The notes beneath the pieces were generated by a model. It saw nothing but the letters and a program-made list of their open reading frames with translations, searched no databases and was not told the DNA's origin. Below are positions 22,700-29,890 of a DNA stretch of 37,381 bases, one piece after another; the first letter of the stretch is position 1, and every line of letters starts with the position of its first letter. Source of the DNA: Streptomyces sp. HPF1205 (GTDB lineage Bacteria; Actinomycetota; Actinomycetes; Streptomycetales; Streptomycetaceae); contig NZ_JAINVH010000050.1 of NCBI RefSeq assembly GCF_020400825.1, positions 1 through 37,381 of the forward strand. The letters run 5' to 3'. The position numbers and the translations under genes are program-made.

Positions 22700-22715
22700 A
22701 CTCGTCTAGATATCC
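22700..22715. promoter_or_regulatory. GntR-type operator between Nudix and GntR genes
   Basis: ACTCGTCTAGATATCC: the first 11 bases match the family consensus ACTCGTCTAGA, while the right half is degenerate. It lies just before the GntR ribosome binding site (AAAGGAG) and upstream of the Nudix start, placed to control both. Confidence 0.5.
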
Positions 22716-22727
22716 AAAGGAGTACCT

Positions 22728-23516
22728 ATGCCCGGTATCCCCTCCGGCACGCTCGGAGCGCTGGACCCCACGAGTGATCGCGCGGTGTTCCGCCAGATCG
22801 CCGACCAACTGCGCGACGCCATCGACCGCGGCAAGTTCGCCGAGGGCGACAAACTGCCCTCCGAGACAGAACTGGTCGACCACTACGGCGTCTCGCGCAT
22901 GACCGTACGCAACTCCCTGTCCGTCCTCCAGGGCGAGGGCCTGGTGGTGTCCGAACACGGCAAGGGCGTGTACGTACGGCCCCGGCCGCCCGTGCGACGC
23001 CTGGCCTCGGACCGGTTCGCCCGCCGGCACCGCGAGCAGGGCAAGTCCGCGTTCATCGTGGAAGCCGACGCCGCGGGCAGTCACCCGACCGTGGACAGCC
23101 TGGAGATCAAGGAGGAGCGACCGACGCACGATGTCGCCGCCCGCCTCGGCGGTCCCCGCAAGGTGCTCGCCCGCAAGCGCCGGTACCTGCTCGACGGGCG
23201 GCCGGTGGAGTTCGCGACCTCGTATCTGCCGCTGGACCTGGCCCGGGGGACTCCCATCGCCGAGCCGAACCCGGGCCCCGGCGGTATCTATGCCCGGCTG
23301 GAGGAGCTGGGGCATCGCCTCGACCACTTCGAGGAGGAGATCCGGGCCCGGATGCCCGCACCGAGCGAGGTCAAGACGCTCCACCTGGCCGCCGGCGTGC
23401 CCGTGATCCACCTGATCCGGACCGCCTTCGACACCGAGGGGCGCGCGGTGGAGGTCTGCGACACGGTGATGGCGGCGGATGCGTATGTCCTGTCGTATCA
23501 GCTTCCGGCGACGTGA
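22728..23516 (+). CDS. GntR-family (HutC/UTRA) repressor of AICE2
   Basis: The ATG at 22728 has AAAGGAG seven bases before it. The 262-residue product has a GntR winged helix at about 20-85 (RQIADQLRDAIDRGKFAEGD, LPSETELVDHYGVSRMTVRN, GLVVSEHGKGVYVRP) and a UTRA ligand-binding domain at 110-255 ending VMAADAYVLSYQLPAT. It is the KorSA-type repressor of AICE2. It differs from AICE1's GntR in sequence, and its candidate operators (ACTCGTCTAGA family) differ from AICE1's ACCCGTACTACGGGT, so the two elements probably have separate repressors. Confidence 0.86.
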   Translation: MPGIPSGTLGALDPTSDRAVFRQIADQLRDAIDRGKFAEGDKLPSETELVDHYGVSRMTVRNSLSVLQGEGLVVSEHGKGVYVRPRPPVRRLASDRFARRHREQGKSAFIVEADAAGSHPTVDSLEIKEERPTHDVAARLGGPRKVLARKRRYLLDGRPVEFATSYLPLDLARGTPIAEPNPGPGGIYARLEELGHRLDHFEEEIRARMPAPSEVKTLHLAAGVPVIHLIRTAFDTEGRAVEVCDTVMAADAYVLSYQLPAT

Positions 23517-23599
23517 CCGGGCCCGTGACCAGGGCGGATGGGGTGCGTGACGTGCGGCGGGGAGGCCGTGTCCGCCGACTCGTACACCTCCACACCCGT

Positions 23600-23615
23600 A
23601 CTCGTATAGACGAGT
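23600..23615. promoter_or_regulatory. GntR-type operator upstream of AICE2 transfer operon
   Basis: ACTCGTATAGACGAGT is a near-perfect palindrome (one mismatch) of the ACTNGTCTAGACNAGT type. It is followed by AGCTGTC, a tail shared with the next site. Confidence 0.6.
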
Positions 23616-23645
23616 AGCTGTCTCCTGTGGCACAGTGGATGCCGT

Positions 23646-23661
23646 ACCCGCTCTTGCGGGT
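23646..23661. terminator. Small stem-loop between the two AICE2 operators
   Basis: ACCCGC (23646-23651), TCTT, GCGGGT (23656-23661) is a perfect 6-bp stem. It lies between two operator sites after gntR; it could terminate gntR. Confidence 0.35.
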
Positions 23662-23673
23662 GCATCGGATGAC

Positions 23674-23689
23674 ACTTGTCTAGATGACT
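23674..23689. promoter_or_regulatory. Second GntR-type operator upstream of AICE2 transfer operon
   Basis: ACTTGTCTAGATGACT has a perfect left half (ACTTGTCTAGA) and a degenerate right half, followed by AGCTGTC as in site 1. The direct-repeat relation is 74 bases. It is 28 bases before the transfer operon start codon. Confidence 0.55.
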
Positions 23690-23716
23690 AGCTGTCATGA
23701 GTGGGGAGATACAGCG

Positions 23717-24067
23717 TTGCGTTCCATCCGTGTGGAGACCTCGGCGGCCACGATCCTGCTGACCGAGGCTCCGGAAACCAAGATCAAGGACCGGCAGACC
23801 GGCGAGATCGCCACCGACGCCACCAGCGGTGAGCCGCTGATGACGATCGGCGTGGTCTACATCGAGGACGGGGAATCCTCGCTGGTCAAGGTCACCGTTC
23901 CGCAGAGCGGGGTGAGTGAGGGTCTGGCGCTCGGGGCGCCGGTCGCGCTGCCGGGGCTGGTGGCACGGCCGTGGGAGAGCATGTTCAACGGGCAGCAGCG
24001 GCACGGGATCGCGTTTCGCGCCGCCGCCGTCACCCCGGCCGCCTTCCCCGCCCAGGTGGGGGCCTGA
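23717..24067 (+). CDS. SCO3933-family AICE regulatory protein (AICE2, 116 aa)
   Basis: I start at the TTG at 23717 (MRSIRVETSAATILLTEAP), with GGGGAG about nine bases upstream; the open frame continues a little further left. The protein has the family's paired KIKDRQTGEIATDATSGEP segment, the hydrophobic middle and the ending PWESMFNGQQRHGIAFRAAAV, in line with AICE1's protein at 6494-6838. It precedes the translocase by five bases, so they are one operon, and it follows the two operator sites. The TTG start is unusual but well placed. Confidence 0.72.
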   Translation: MRSIRVETSAATILLTEAPETKIKDRQTGEIATDATSGEPLMTIGVVYIEDGESSLVKVTVPQSGVSEGLALGAPVALPGLVARPWESMFNGQQRHGIAFRAAAVTPAAFPAQVGA

Positions 24068-24072
24068 CCCCG

Positions 24073-25446
24073 ATGTCGGACCTGATGACGATGGTGGAGG
24101 TGGGTGGCGCCGTTACCGCTGTGGGTGGTGGCGGCGCCTACCTCCGGGCCGAGCAACCGGCCGCGTACTGGTCCCTGGTCGGGCTTCCCGTCTCGACCGC
24201 CCGCCTGCTCGGTACGTACGCCTCGGTCATGGACGCCTGCGGGCTGACGGTTGCCCCGTCGCGGCTGCGGGCCCTGGCCGTACAGGTGACAACCCGGCGG
24301 GAAGTACGGCCGGTGCCCCCGCGGCGCGGACTCATCCGGCCCACATCGACCGGGCTGCGGCTTCGGCTGCGGCTGGCTCCTGGGCAGGAACCCGCCGACG
24401 TCGCCGCCTCCGCGGAACGGCTGCGGCACGCCTGGGGCGTACACGCCGTGTACGTGAGCGAGGTCAAGCCGGGCGTGGTCGAACTGCGGCTCGTCGGCTT
24501 CGACGTCCTGCGCAAGGTGCGCATGCCCCGAAAGGCGGCAGGCGGGCTCCTGAGGGTGCCGGTGGCGCTGCGGGAGGACGCTACCGCGTTCGTACGGGAC
24601 TACCGCGCCATACCCCACCAACTCACCCTCGGCGCCACCCTGTCGGGCAAGTCCATGTACCTGCGGCACCTGGTCGCAGGGCTCGCCCCGCAGAAGGTCG
24701 CGCTTGTGGGGATCGACTGCAAGCGGGGCGTGGAGCTGGCACCGTTCGCCGCCCGGCTCTCCGCCCTGGCCACCGACCCCGAACAGGCGGCCGAACTGCT
24801 GCCCGTACTCGTGACAGAGATGGAGGACCGCTACGACCTGATCAAGGCCCGGCAAGGCATCGCGCCCTCGACCCCGAACGAGGAGATCACCTCCGACGTG
24901 TGGGGACTGCCGGAAGCACAACGACCCGTGCCCATCGTGCTGTTCGTCGACGAGGTGGCCGAGCTCTTCCTCGTCGCCACCAAGAAGGACGAGGAACGGC
25001 GCGACGAGATGGTCACCCAGCTCATCCGCCTCGCCCAGCTCGGCCGCGCCGCCGGCATCTACCTGGAAGTCTGCGGGCAGCGCTTCGGCGCTGAACTGGG
25101 CAAGGGCGCCACCATGTTGCGGGCCCAGCTCACCGGGCGCGTCTGCCACCGGGTGAACGATGAAGCCTCCGCCAAGATGGCGCTCGGCGACATCGCGCCC
25201 GAAGCCGTGGGCGCCGTCTGCGCCATCGCACCCGAACGGCCCGGCCTGGCCGTCGCCGGAGACACCTCCGGCGGCTGGTCCCGCATCCGCACCCCGTACC
25301 TGTCCCTGGCCGACGCTGCCGCCGTCTGCAACGCCAACGCGCACCTCGTACCCGACCTGCCCGCACTGGAACGGTTCCGGCCCGCCTCCCCTCGGCCCGC
25401 TGGGTCGGCGGTCTCGCTGGCCAAACCTCGGCCCGTCACGAACTGA
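24073..25446 (+). CDS. FtsK/SpoIIIE-type DNA translocase, TraB/TraSA-like (AICE2)
   Basis: I start at ATG 24073 (MSDLMTMVEVGGAVTAVGGG); the open frame begins further left but without conserved sequence, and this start makes the protein 457 residues, the same as AICE1's. P-loop GATLSGKS is at 187-194 and Walker B PIVLFVDEVAE at 287-297, with the family block ALVGIDCKRGVELAPF and IRLAQLGRAAGIYLEVCGQR. The N-terminus has a shorter hydrophobic segment than in AICE1's protein, so membrane anchoring may be weaker. It would transfer double-stranded element DNA between cells. It is highly similar in its core to AICE1's translocase. Confidence 0.9.
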   Translation: MSDLMTMVEVGGAVTAVGGGGAYLRAEQPAAYWSLVGLPVSTARLLGTYASVMDACGLTVAPSRLRALAVQVTTRREVRPVPPRRGLIRPTSTGLRLRLRLAPGQEPADVAASAERLRHAWGVHAVYVSEVKPGVVELRLVGFDVLRKVRMPRKAAGGLLRVPVALREDATAFVRDYRAIPHQLTLGATLSGKSMYLRHLVAGLAPQKVALVGIDCKRGVELAPFAARLSALATDPEQAAELLPVLVTEMEDRYDLIKARQGIAPSTPNEEITSDVWGLPEAQRPVPIVLFVDEVAELFLVATKKDEERRDEMVTQLIRLAQLGRAAGIYLEVCGQRFGAELGKGATMLRAQLTGRVCHRVNDEASAKMALGDIAPEAVGAVCAIAPERPGLAVAGDTSGGWSRIRTPYLSLADAAAVCNANAHLVPDLPALERFRPASPRPAGSAVSLAKPRPVTN

Positions 25447-25510
25447 CCTCTACTTCTCGCCTCGCGCCACGTCCCTACCCCCGCCATGCCCGAAACCGAA
25501 AGGCCGGACC

Positions 25511-25712
25511 ATGCCCCGCCCTACGACTGTCCGACTTCCTTGCCGACCTCGCCGCCTACCGCACCGCCGGTGACGGCGACTACGCCGCGCTGATGGCCCG
25601 CAAGGCGGAGCTCCTGGAGCGCATCGCCGCCGACATGCCCGACGACCAGGAGGCCGCGGAGGTCGCCGCCCTCGCGCGCACCCGCGCCAACGAACTCAAC
25701 GCCGCCGGCTGA
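25511..25712 (+). pseudogene. Small AICE2 gene with one-base frameshift near its start
   Basis: An ATG at 25511 with GAAAGG upstream reads MPRPTTVRLPC and stops at 25571-25573. The in-frame product expected there, RLSDFLADLAAYRTAGDGDY then AALMARKAELLERIAADMP and TRANELNAAG, lies in another frame to a TGA at 25710-25712. Removing one C from the CCCC after ATG would join them into a protein of about 66 residues (MPALRLSDFLADL and so on), a helical acidic protein of unknown function in the transfer operon. The repair is an inference. Like AICE1 rep, the break is a single extra C in a C4 run. Confidence 0.62.
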
Positions 25713-25738
25713 ACCCCGGCAGAAAGGACCGGACCGCC

Positions 25739-26326
25739 ATGCGCGCTCGCCTGGCCCGCGTTGACGCGGTGTTCGTCCAAGCGGTCATCGCCGCCTCGCT
25801 GTCCTTCGCCCACCTGCACGACATCGCGGGCGTGGCCGGACAGTACGGCTGGAAAGCCTGGGCCTACCCGGTCTCCGTCGACCTGCTGCTCGTCGCGGCC
25901 TGGCGTCGGCTCCGTACTGGTACGGGCAAAGGCGCGGCCTGGTGCTGGTTCGTGGTCTCGCTGGCCGCCTCCCTCGGCGCCAACATCGCCACCGCCGGGA
26001 TGCTCAACCTCCACGCCGTACCCGCATGGCTGCGCATCCTCGTCGCAGGCTGGCCGGCCGTGGCCTTCCTCGGCGGAACGCTCCTCGCCCACACCCCCGC
26101 CCCACAGGCCGAACCGGCTCCGGTCACTCCGCCTCCGGCCGAACCAACCGCCGACCCCGTGCCCGTGAAACCCGGCCCCGCCGTCCCGGCCGCCCTGGTC
26201 GCACACGCCCGCAAGGTCGCCGCCGACCACCAAACCCGCACCGGCAACGCCATCGACACCCCGACCCTCCGCGCCCGCCTCGGCGTACCCGCACCACTCG
26301 CCGAAGCCATCGGCGCCCAGCTCTGA
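25739..26326 (+). CDS. DUF2637-type membrane protein, SpdB-like (AICE2, 195 aa)
   Basis: The ATG at 25739 follows GAAAGGA. Residues of about 10-115 form hydrophobic helices (VIAASLSFAHLHDIAGVAG, WAYPVSVDLLLVAAW, WCWFVVSLAASLGANIATAG, WLRILVAGWPAVAFLGGTLL), the DUF2637 membrane pattern of Streptomyces plasmid and AICE spread proteins. A Pro/Ala linker (PAPVTPPPAEPTADPVPVK) leads to a C-terminal helical part (VAADHQTRTGNAIDTPTLRARLG) that looks like a DNA-binding helix-turn-helix. It likely helps spread of the transferred element along the mycelium. AICE1 has no counterpart in its visible transfer region. Confidence 0.78.
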   Translation: MRARLARVDAVFVQAVIAASLSFAHLHDIAGVAGQYGWKAWAYPVSVDLLLVAAWRRLRTGTGKGAAWCWFVVSLAASLGANIATAGMLNLHAVPAWLRILVAGWPAVAFLGGTLLAHTPAPQAEPAPVTPPPAEPTADPVPVKPGPAVPAALVAHARKVAADHQTRTGNAIDTPTLRARLGVPAPLAEAIGAQL

Positions 26327-26342
26327 AAGGAGAACACCGCCC

Positions 26343-26534
26343 GTGCCCGCCAACCGCCGCTTCCGCCACCTCGTCCGCATCGGCCCCGTCCAGGTCGGCA
26401 CCGCCTACGACCAGCGGGGCCGCGAGAAGCACACCGCCGCCTGCACCGCCCCGCGCTGCGGCTTCTCGACCGAGTACGACTCCCGCGCCGCCGCCGAACT
26501 GGCCGCCCGTACCCACCGCTGCCCCGCCCGCTGA
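26343..26534 (+). CDS. Mobile element transfer protein, small zinc-finger-like (63 aa)
   Basis: The GTG start at 26343 follows GAAAGGAG. The 63-residue product MPANRRFRHLVRIGPVQVGT then AACTAPRCGFSTEY and ARTHRCPAR has Cys at CTAPRC and a His/Cys pair near the end, a possible zinc site. It matches the small 'mobile element transfer protein' of Streptomyces AICEs. It is in the transfer operon between the DUF2637 gene and a small membrane protein. It is a basic, DNA-binding candidate. Confidence 0.72.
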   Translation: MPANRRFRHLVRIGPVQVGTAYDQRGREKHTAACTAPRCGFSTEYDSRAAAELAARTHRCPAR

Positions 26535-26550
26535 AAGGACCGTCCCACCC

Positions 26551-26745
26551 GTGACCGTCAGCCTGCCCCTGGTCGCCGTCCTCGGCATCATCGCCTGGGC
26601 CGCGATCAAGTTCCTCGGCATCCGCCTGTGGGTCGCCGTCGTCATCGCACTGTTCGGCTTCTACCTCGCCCACACCGTCCTCGCCCCCGCCATCGACACC
26701 AGCACGCGCAACGGCGTCCAGATCGTCAACGGCAAACACACCTAG
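26551..26745 (+). CDS. Small Spd-like membrane protein (64 aa, AICE2)
   Basis: The GTG start at 26551 follows GAAAGGA. The 64 residues MTVSLPLVAVLGIIAWAAI, then LWVAVVIALFGFYLAHTVLAP, are two hydrophobic helices and a short polar tail, the same design and length as AICE1's protein at 8221-8415 (M.VS, LG..IW/IAW, FGF.LA.T..AP). It is a homolog of the same spread-type gene. The TAG stop is inside a half operator site (26736-26751), followed at once by the next gene's ribosome binding site. Confidence 0.7.
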   Translation: MTVSLPLVAVLGIIAWAAIKFLGIRLWVAVVIALFGFYLAHTVLAPAIDTSTRNGVQIVNGKHT

Positions 26746-26751
26746 ACGAGT
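26736..26751. promoter_or_regulatory. GntR-type half operator within the AICE2 transfer operon
   Basis: CTAGACGAGT (26742-26751) is a perfect right half-site (ACTCGTCTAGACGAGT), but the left half is not conserved. It lies 20 bases before the SpdD-like gene and could allow internal control. Confidence 0.4.
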
Positions 26752-26771
26752 AGTTGAGAGGAGCCCCCGTC

Positions 26772-27062
26772 GTGTTCCTGAGCCCCAAATTCGCCCCGCC
26801 TCCGGCCGTCCCGACGTCCCAGCCGGCCCCGCCGGTCGTTCCCGTCCAGCACACGCACGCACCCGCCTGCCACTGCCAAACCGGCGCTCCGGCCCGTCGT
26901 ACCGCACCCACCCTCGGCGTGATCGCGGGAGGTGCGGCCGTCGTCGTCACGGTCGGCGTCGTCCTGACCGCGCTCCTGGTCGCCGTGACCGTCGCGGCCG
27001 TCTCGGTCGCCGTCGTCGCCGTGGTCCTGCGCTCGCTGCTCACGCCCCCGCGTCAGCGCTGA
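26772..27062 (+). CDS. SpdD-like small protein with C-terminal membrane helix (96 aa)
   Basis: The GTG at 26772 has GAGAGGAG eight bases before; a longer frame begins at 26754. The N-terminus is Pro/His-rich with possible metal ligands (PVQHTHAPACHCQTGAP). The C-terminus is a long hydrophobic stretch (GVIAGGAAVVVTVGVVLTAL, LVAVTVAAVSVAVVAVVL) ending in a short basic tail, giving one or two membrane passes. This pattern is typical of SpdD proteins in Streptomyces plasmids and AICEs, which contribute to element spread. It is the last gene before rep. Confidence 0.7.
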   Translation: MFLSPKFAPPPAVPTSQPAPPVVPVQHTHAPACHCQTGAPARRTAPTLGVIAGGAAVVVTVGVVLTALLVAVTVAAVSVAVVAVVLRSLLTPPRQR

Positions 27063-27157
27063 CCTGTCCGAACTGCCGGGGCGGCACCGATACCGCCAAG
27101 CATCCGCCGCCCCGGCAGCCGTACTCCACGAACCGCAGTCCGTGAAGGAGAACCATC

Positions 27158-28492
27158 ATCACCCGCGCAACCCCGCCCCCGCTGCCCGAACTCGGCGCCC
27201 TGGCCGCCCTCGGCACCATGCCGGAACTCCTCCGGCAGCTCTCCGGCCTGGGCGGCTGCACCCACCCCATCCGCCTCGACGGCCACCGCACCGAACACGC
27301 CCTCGACACCACCACCGGCGAAATCGGCGCCGTCCTGCACCGCATGACCTCCGACCGGCTGCCCGCCGGCCACCTCCTCGTGCGCTGCAACAACCGCCGT
27401 ACGACTCGTTGCCCGGCGTGTGCGGAGACCTACCGCCGCGACACGTTCCACCTGATCACCGCCGGACTCCGCGGCGGCAAGGGAACCCCAGAAGACGTCG
27501 CCCACCACCCGCGCGTCTTCGCGACCTTCACCGCCCCCGGCTTCGGCCCCGTCCACAACCGCCCCGACTCCGGCCGCTGCCGCTGCGGAACTGAGCACCC
27601 CGCCGACGCACCCGAACTCGGCACACCGCTGGACCCCGACACGTACGACTACGAAGTTGCCGTGCTCTGGAACGCCCACGCCGGGGCTCTGTGGCGCCGA
27701 TTCTCCATCTACCTGCGCCGCGAGATCGCCAAGCGCGCCGGACTCTCCCAACGCGCCTTCCGCCAGCACGCCCGCGTCTCCTTCGCCAAGGTCGCCGAGT
27801 ACCAACGGCGCGGCGCCGTCCACTTCCACGCCGTCATCCGCCTCGACGGCCCCGACGGCGGCACCACCCCACCGCCCGCCTGGGCCACCGCCGACATGCT
27901 GGCCGACGCCATCCGCGCCGCCGCCGCAACCGCCCGCGTGACCGGTCCCACCCTCGACGGCCGCAAGCACACCTTCGCCTTTGGCCGCCAGCTCGACGTA
28001 CGCACCATCCGCGGCGCCGACTTCACCGGCTCGGCTGAACTGACCGACCGGGCGGTCGCCGCCTACATCGCTAAGTACGCCACCAAGGGCGCTGAGACAG
28101 CGACCGGCACCCTCGACCGTCCCATCCGCTTCCTGGCCGAACTCGCCCACCTCCACCTCACCGATCACGCCCGCCGCCTGATCCGCACCGCATGGACCCT
28201 CGGCGCCCGCAAAGACCTCGAACACCTCCGCCTGCGCGCCTGGGCTCACATGCTCGGCTTCCGCGGCCACTTCTCCACCAAAACCCGCCACTACTCCACC
28301 ACCCTCGGCGCCCTCCGCACCGCCCGCGCCGACTACCGCCGCGCCCAAAACGGCCAGCAGCAACCCGAGGAAACGACGTACGTCCTCTCCCACTGGACCT
28401 TCGCCGGCACCGGCCTCACCCCCGCCGAAACCTGGCTCGCCACCTCCCTCGAACCCGCCCCCGGAACGGAAGGAGAACCCACCCATGGCTGA
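27158..28492 (+). CDS. RepSA-like rolling-circle replication initiator (AICE2)
   Basis: The family features are complete: CNNRRTTRCPACAETYRRDT, HPRVFATFTAPGFGPVH, the HUH motif VHFHAVIRLDG and the catalytic motif VAAYIAKYATKGAE (YxxKY), ending HFSTKTRHYSTTLGALR. No ATG, GTG or TTG lies at the ribosome-binding distance: GAAGGAG (27144-27150) is followed by two in-frame ATC codons (27155, 27158), and a TGA closes the frame at 27143-27145. The first ATG is at 27218, too late for alignment with AICE1. An ATC start at 27158 gives 444 residues and homology from the start (PELGALAALG..GLGGC). So a rare non-canonical start is likely, or the start is mis-sequenced. Confidence 0.82.
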   Translation: MTRATPPPLPELGALAALGTMPELLRQLSGLGGCTHPIRLDGHRTEHALDTTTGEIGAVLHRMTSDRLPAGHLLVRCNNRRTTRCPACAETYRRDTFHLITAGLRGGKGTPEDVAHHPRVFATFTAPGFGPVHNRPDSGRCRCGTEHPADAPELGTPLDPDTYDYEVAVLWNAHAGALWRRFSIYLRREIAKRAGLSQRAFRQHARVSFAKVAEYQRRGAVHFHAVIRLDGPDGGTTPPPAWATADMLADAIRAAAATARVTGPTLDGRKHTFAFGRQLDVRTIRGADFTGSAELTDRAVAAYIAKYATKGAETATGTLDRPIRFLAELAHLHLTDHARRLIRTAWTLGARKDLEHLRLRAWAHMLGFRGHFSTKTRHYSTTLGALRTARADYRRAQNGQQQPEETTYVLSHWTFAGTGLTPAETWLATSLEPAPGTEGEPTHG

Positions 28493-28697
28493 GCGCTTTC
28501 TGTCCGTCGCCCAGGTCGCCGAACTTCTGGGCACCACCGAGCGGTTCCCCCGCCGCCTGGTCGCCGAGCGGCGCATCACCTTCGTCAAGGTCGGCCGTCA
28601 CGTCCGCATCCCGGAGAGCGCGCTTGCGGCCTTCATCGAGGCGAACACAGTGCAGCCTGCTCGGCGCCGTCGGTCCGGGCTGAGGAGGGCTGTCTGA
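28485..28697 (+). CDS. xis: Excisionase (Xis) of AICE2
   Basis: This 70-residue HTH_17/MerR-like protein (MAERFLSVAQVAELLGTTER, RITFVKVGRHVRIPESALAA) overlaps the rep stop by eight bases and the int ATG by one (TGATG at 28695-28699). It is nearly the same as AICE1's Xis over the DNA-binding part. It would bind near the arm-type sites and bias Int toward excision, likely able to act on either element's ends. Confidence 0.88.
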   Translation: MAERFLSVAQVAELLGTTERFPRRLVAERRITFVKVGRHVRIPESALAAFIEANTVQPARRRRSGLRRAV

Positions 28698-29881
28698 TGG
28701 CTGCCAAGAAGAGGGCGTTCGGGCGCATCCGCAAGCTGCCGTCCGGGCGGTTCCAGGCCCGTTACCTCGGGCCTGATGGCGTCGACCGACCGGCGCCGCA
28801 CACCTTTGCGACCAAGAAGGACGCTGACGACTGGCTCGCCGATCGGCAGAGTGAGGTGAGGTCCGGGCGCTGGCAGGACCCGGCTGCCGGGGCCGTCAAC
28901 TTCGGTGAGTACGCGGTGCGGTGGATCGAGGAACGGGGCCTGGCCGCCACGACGGATGAGCTGTACCGGCGACTGCTGCGGCTTCACCTCCTGCCAACCT
29001 TCGGCGGGCTGGACCTCGACGAGATCACTCCGCCGGCCGTGCGGACGTGGCGGGCCGAGCGGCTGGCCGCGACCGGGTCAACGACCGTAGCCAAGTCGTA
29101 CCGGCTTCTCAAGGCGATCCTGCAGACGGCGGCCGACGATGAACTCATCCGCCGGAACCCCTGCCGGATCCGCGGGGCCGGGAAGGAATCGGCACCCGAG
29201 CGGCCCATCGCCACCGTCGCCCAGGTCGACGCGCTCGCGGACGCCATGGGGCCGCGCTGGCGGCTGATGGTGTACCTCGCCGCGTACGGGCCGGCGCGCC
29301 CGGAGGAGCAAGCGGCTCTGCGGCGCCTGGACGTCGACACGGAAGATGTGGGCGTGTGGATCCGGTCGGCGGAACCCGAGCTGGCCACCGGGCGGCGCGT
29401 GCCTGGCGATACCAAGTCCGCGGCCGGTCGTCGTTTCCTCGCTCTCCCGGAATTCATGCGCAAAGACCTGGTGCGGCATCTCGCCTGGTACGCCGAGAAG
29501 GAACCGAATGGCCTGCTGTTCGTGGGGGAGAAGGGTGCTCCTTTCCGCCGGTCGACCTTCGGGCGGAAATGGCGGAAGGCGCGGGCGAAAGTCGGCCTGC
29601 CCGACGACTTCCGTTTCTACGACCTGCGGCACACCGGGCACACCCTCTCGACCCGCTCGGGTGCGACCCTCAAGGACACCATGGTCCGCGCCGGCCAGTC
29701 CTCCGAGCGGGCGGCCCTGATCTACCAACACTCCGACCACGACCGCCAGAAGGAGGTGGCCGCAGGCATCGACGCCCGGGTGCGGAACGAGCGGCGCAAG
29801 GCTACGGAAGGCGCCGACGCGAATCCAGAATCCGTGCCCGACGCCAACCAATCGGGCACGGAACGGGCACGGAATGCATAA
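28697..29881 (+). CDS. int: Tyrosine site-specific integrase of AICE2
   Basis: This 394-residue protein starts at ATG 28697 and is closely similar to AICE1's integrase along its length. Catalytic landmarks: GPARPEEQAALRR (Arg), TKSAAGRRFLALP (Lys), FYDLRHTGHTLSTRSG (Arg) and AALIYQHSDHDRQ (nucleophilic Tyr). The HxxR His is Tyr, and the LGH His is Gln (RAGQSSERA), as in AICE1. Because both elements carry an identical 86-bp att block, the enzymes should target the same tRNA-Gly. Its C-terminal codons contain the arm-type repeats. Confidence 0.94.
   Translation: MAAKKRAFGRIRKLPSGRFQARYLGPDGVDRPAPHTFATKKDADDWLADRQSEVRSGRWQDPAAGAVNFGEYAVRWIEERGLAATTDELYRRLLRLHLLPTFGGLDLDEITPPAVRTWRAERLAATGSTTVAKSYRLLKAILQTAADDELIRRNPCRIRGAGKESAPERPIATVAQVDALADAMGPRWRLMVYLAAYGPARPEEQAALRRLDVDTEDVGVWIRSAEPELATGRRVPGDTKSAAGRRFLALPEFMRKDLVRHLAWYAEKEPNGLLFVGEKGAPFRRSTFGRKWRKARAKVGLPDDFRFYDLRHTGHTLSTRSGATLKDTMVRAGQSSERAALIYQHSDHDRQKEVAAGIDARVRNERRKATEGADANPESVPDANQSGTERARNA
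29851..29871. repeat. Integrase arm-type direct repeats, right arm of AICE2
   Basis: ATCGGGCACG (29851-29860) and AACGGGCACG (29862-29871), 11-bp period, 20 bases before the att repeat. An inverted TCCGTGCCCGA copy at 29831-29841 precedes them. Comparable pairs at 12076-12096 and, in AICE1, 11841-11861. Confidence 0.62.
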
Positions 29882-29890
29882 TCCGGTCTA

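Noticed and set aside
23857..25344. 495-residue antisense frame opposite the AICE2 translocase
   Set aside because: Same reasons: biased composition and a convincing FtsK-type gene on the other strand.
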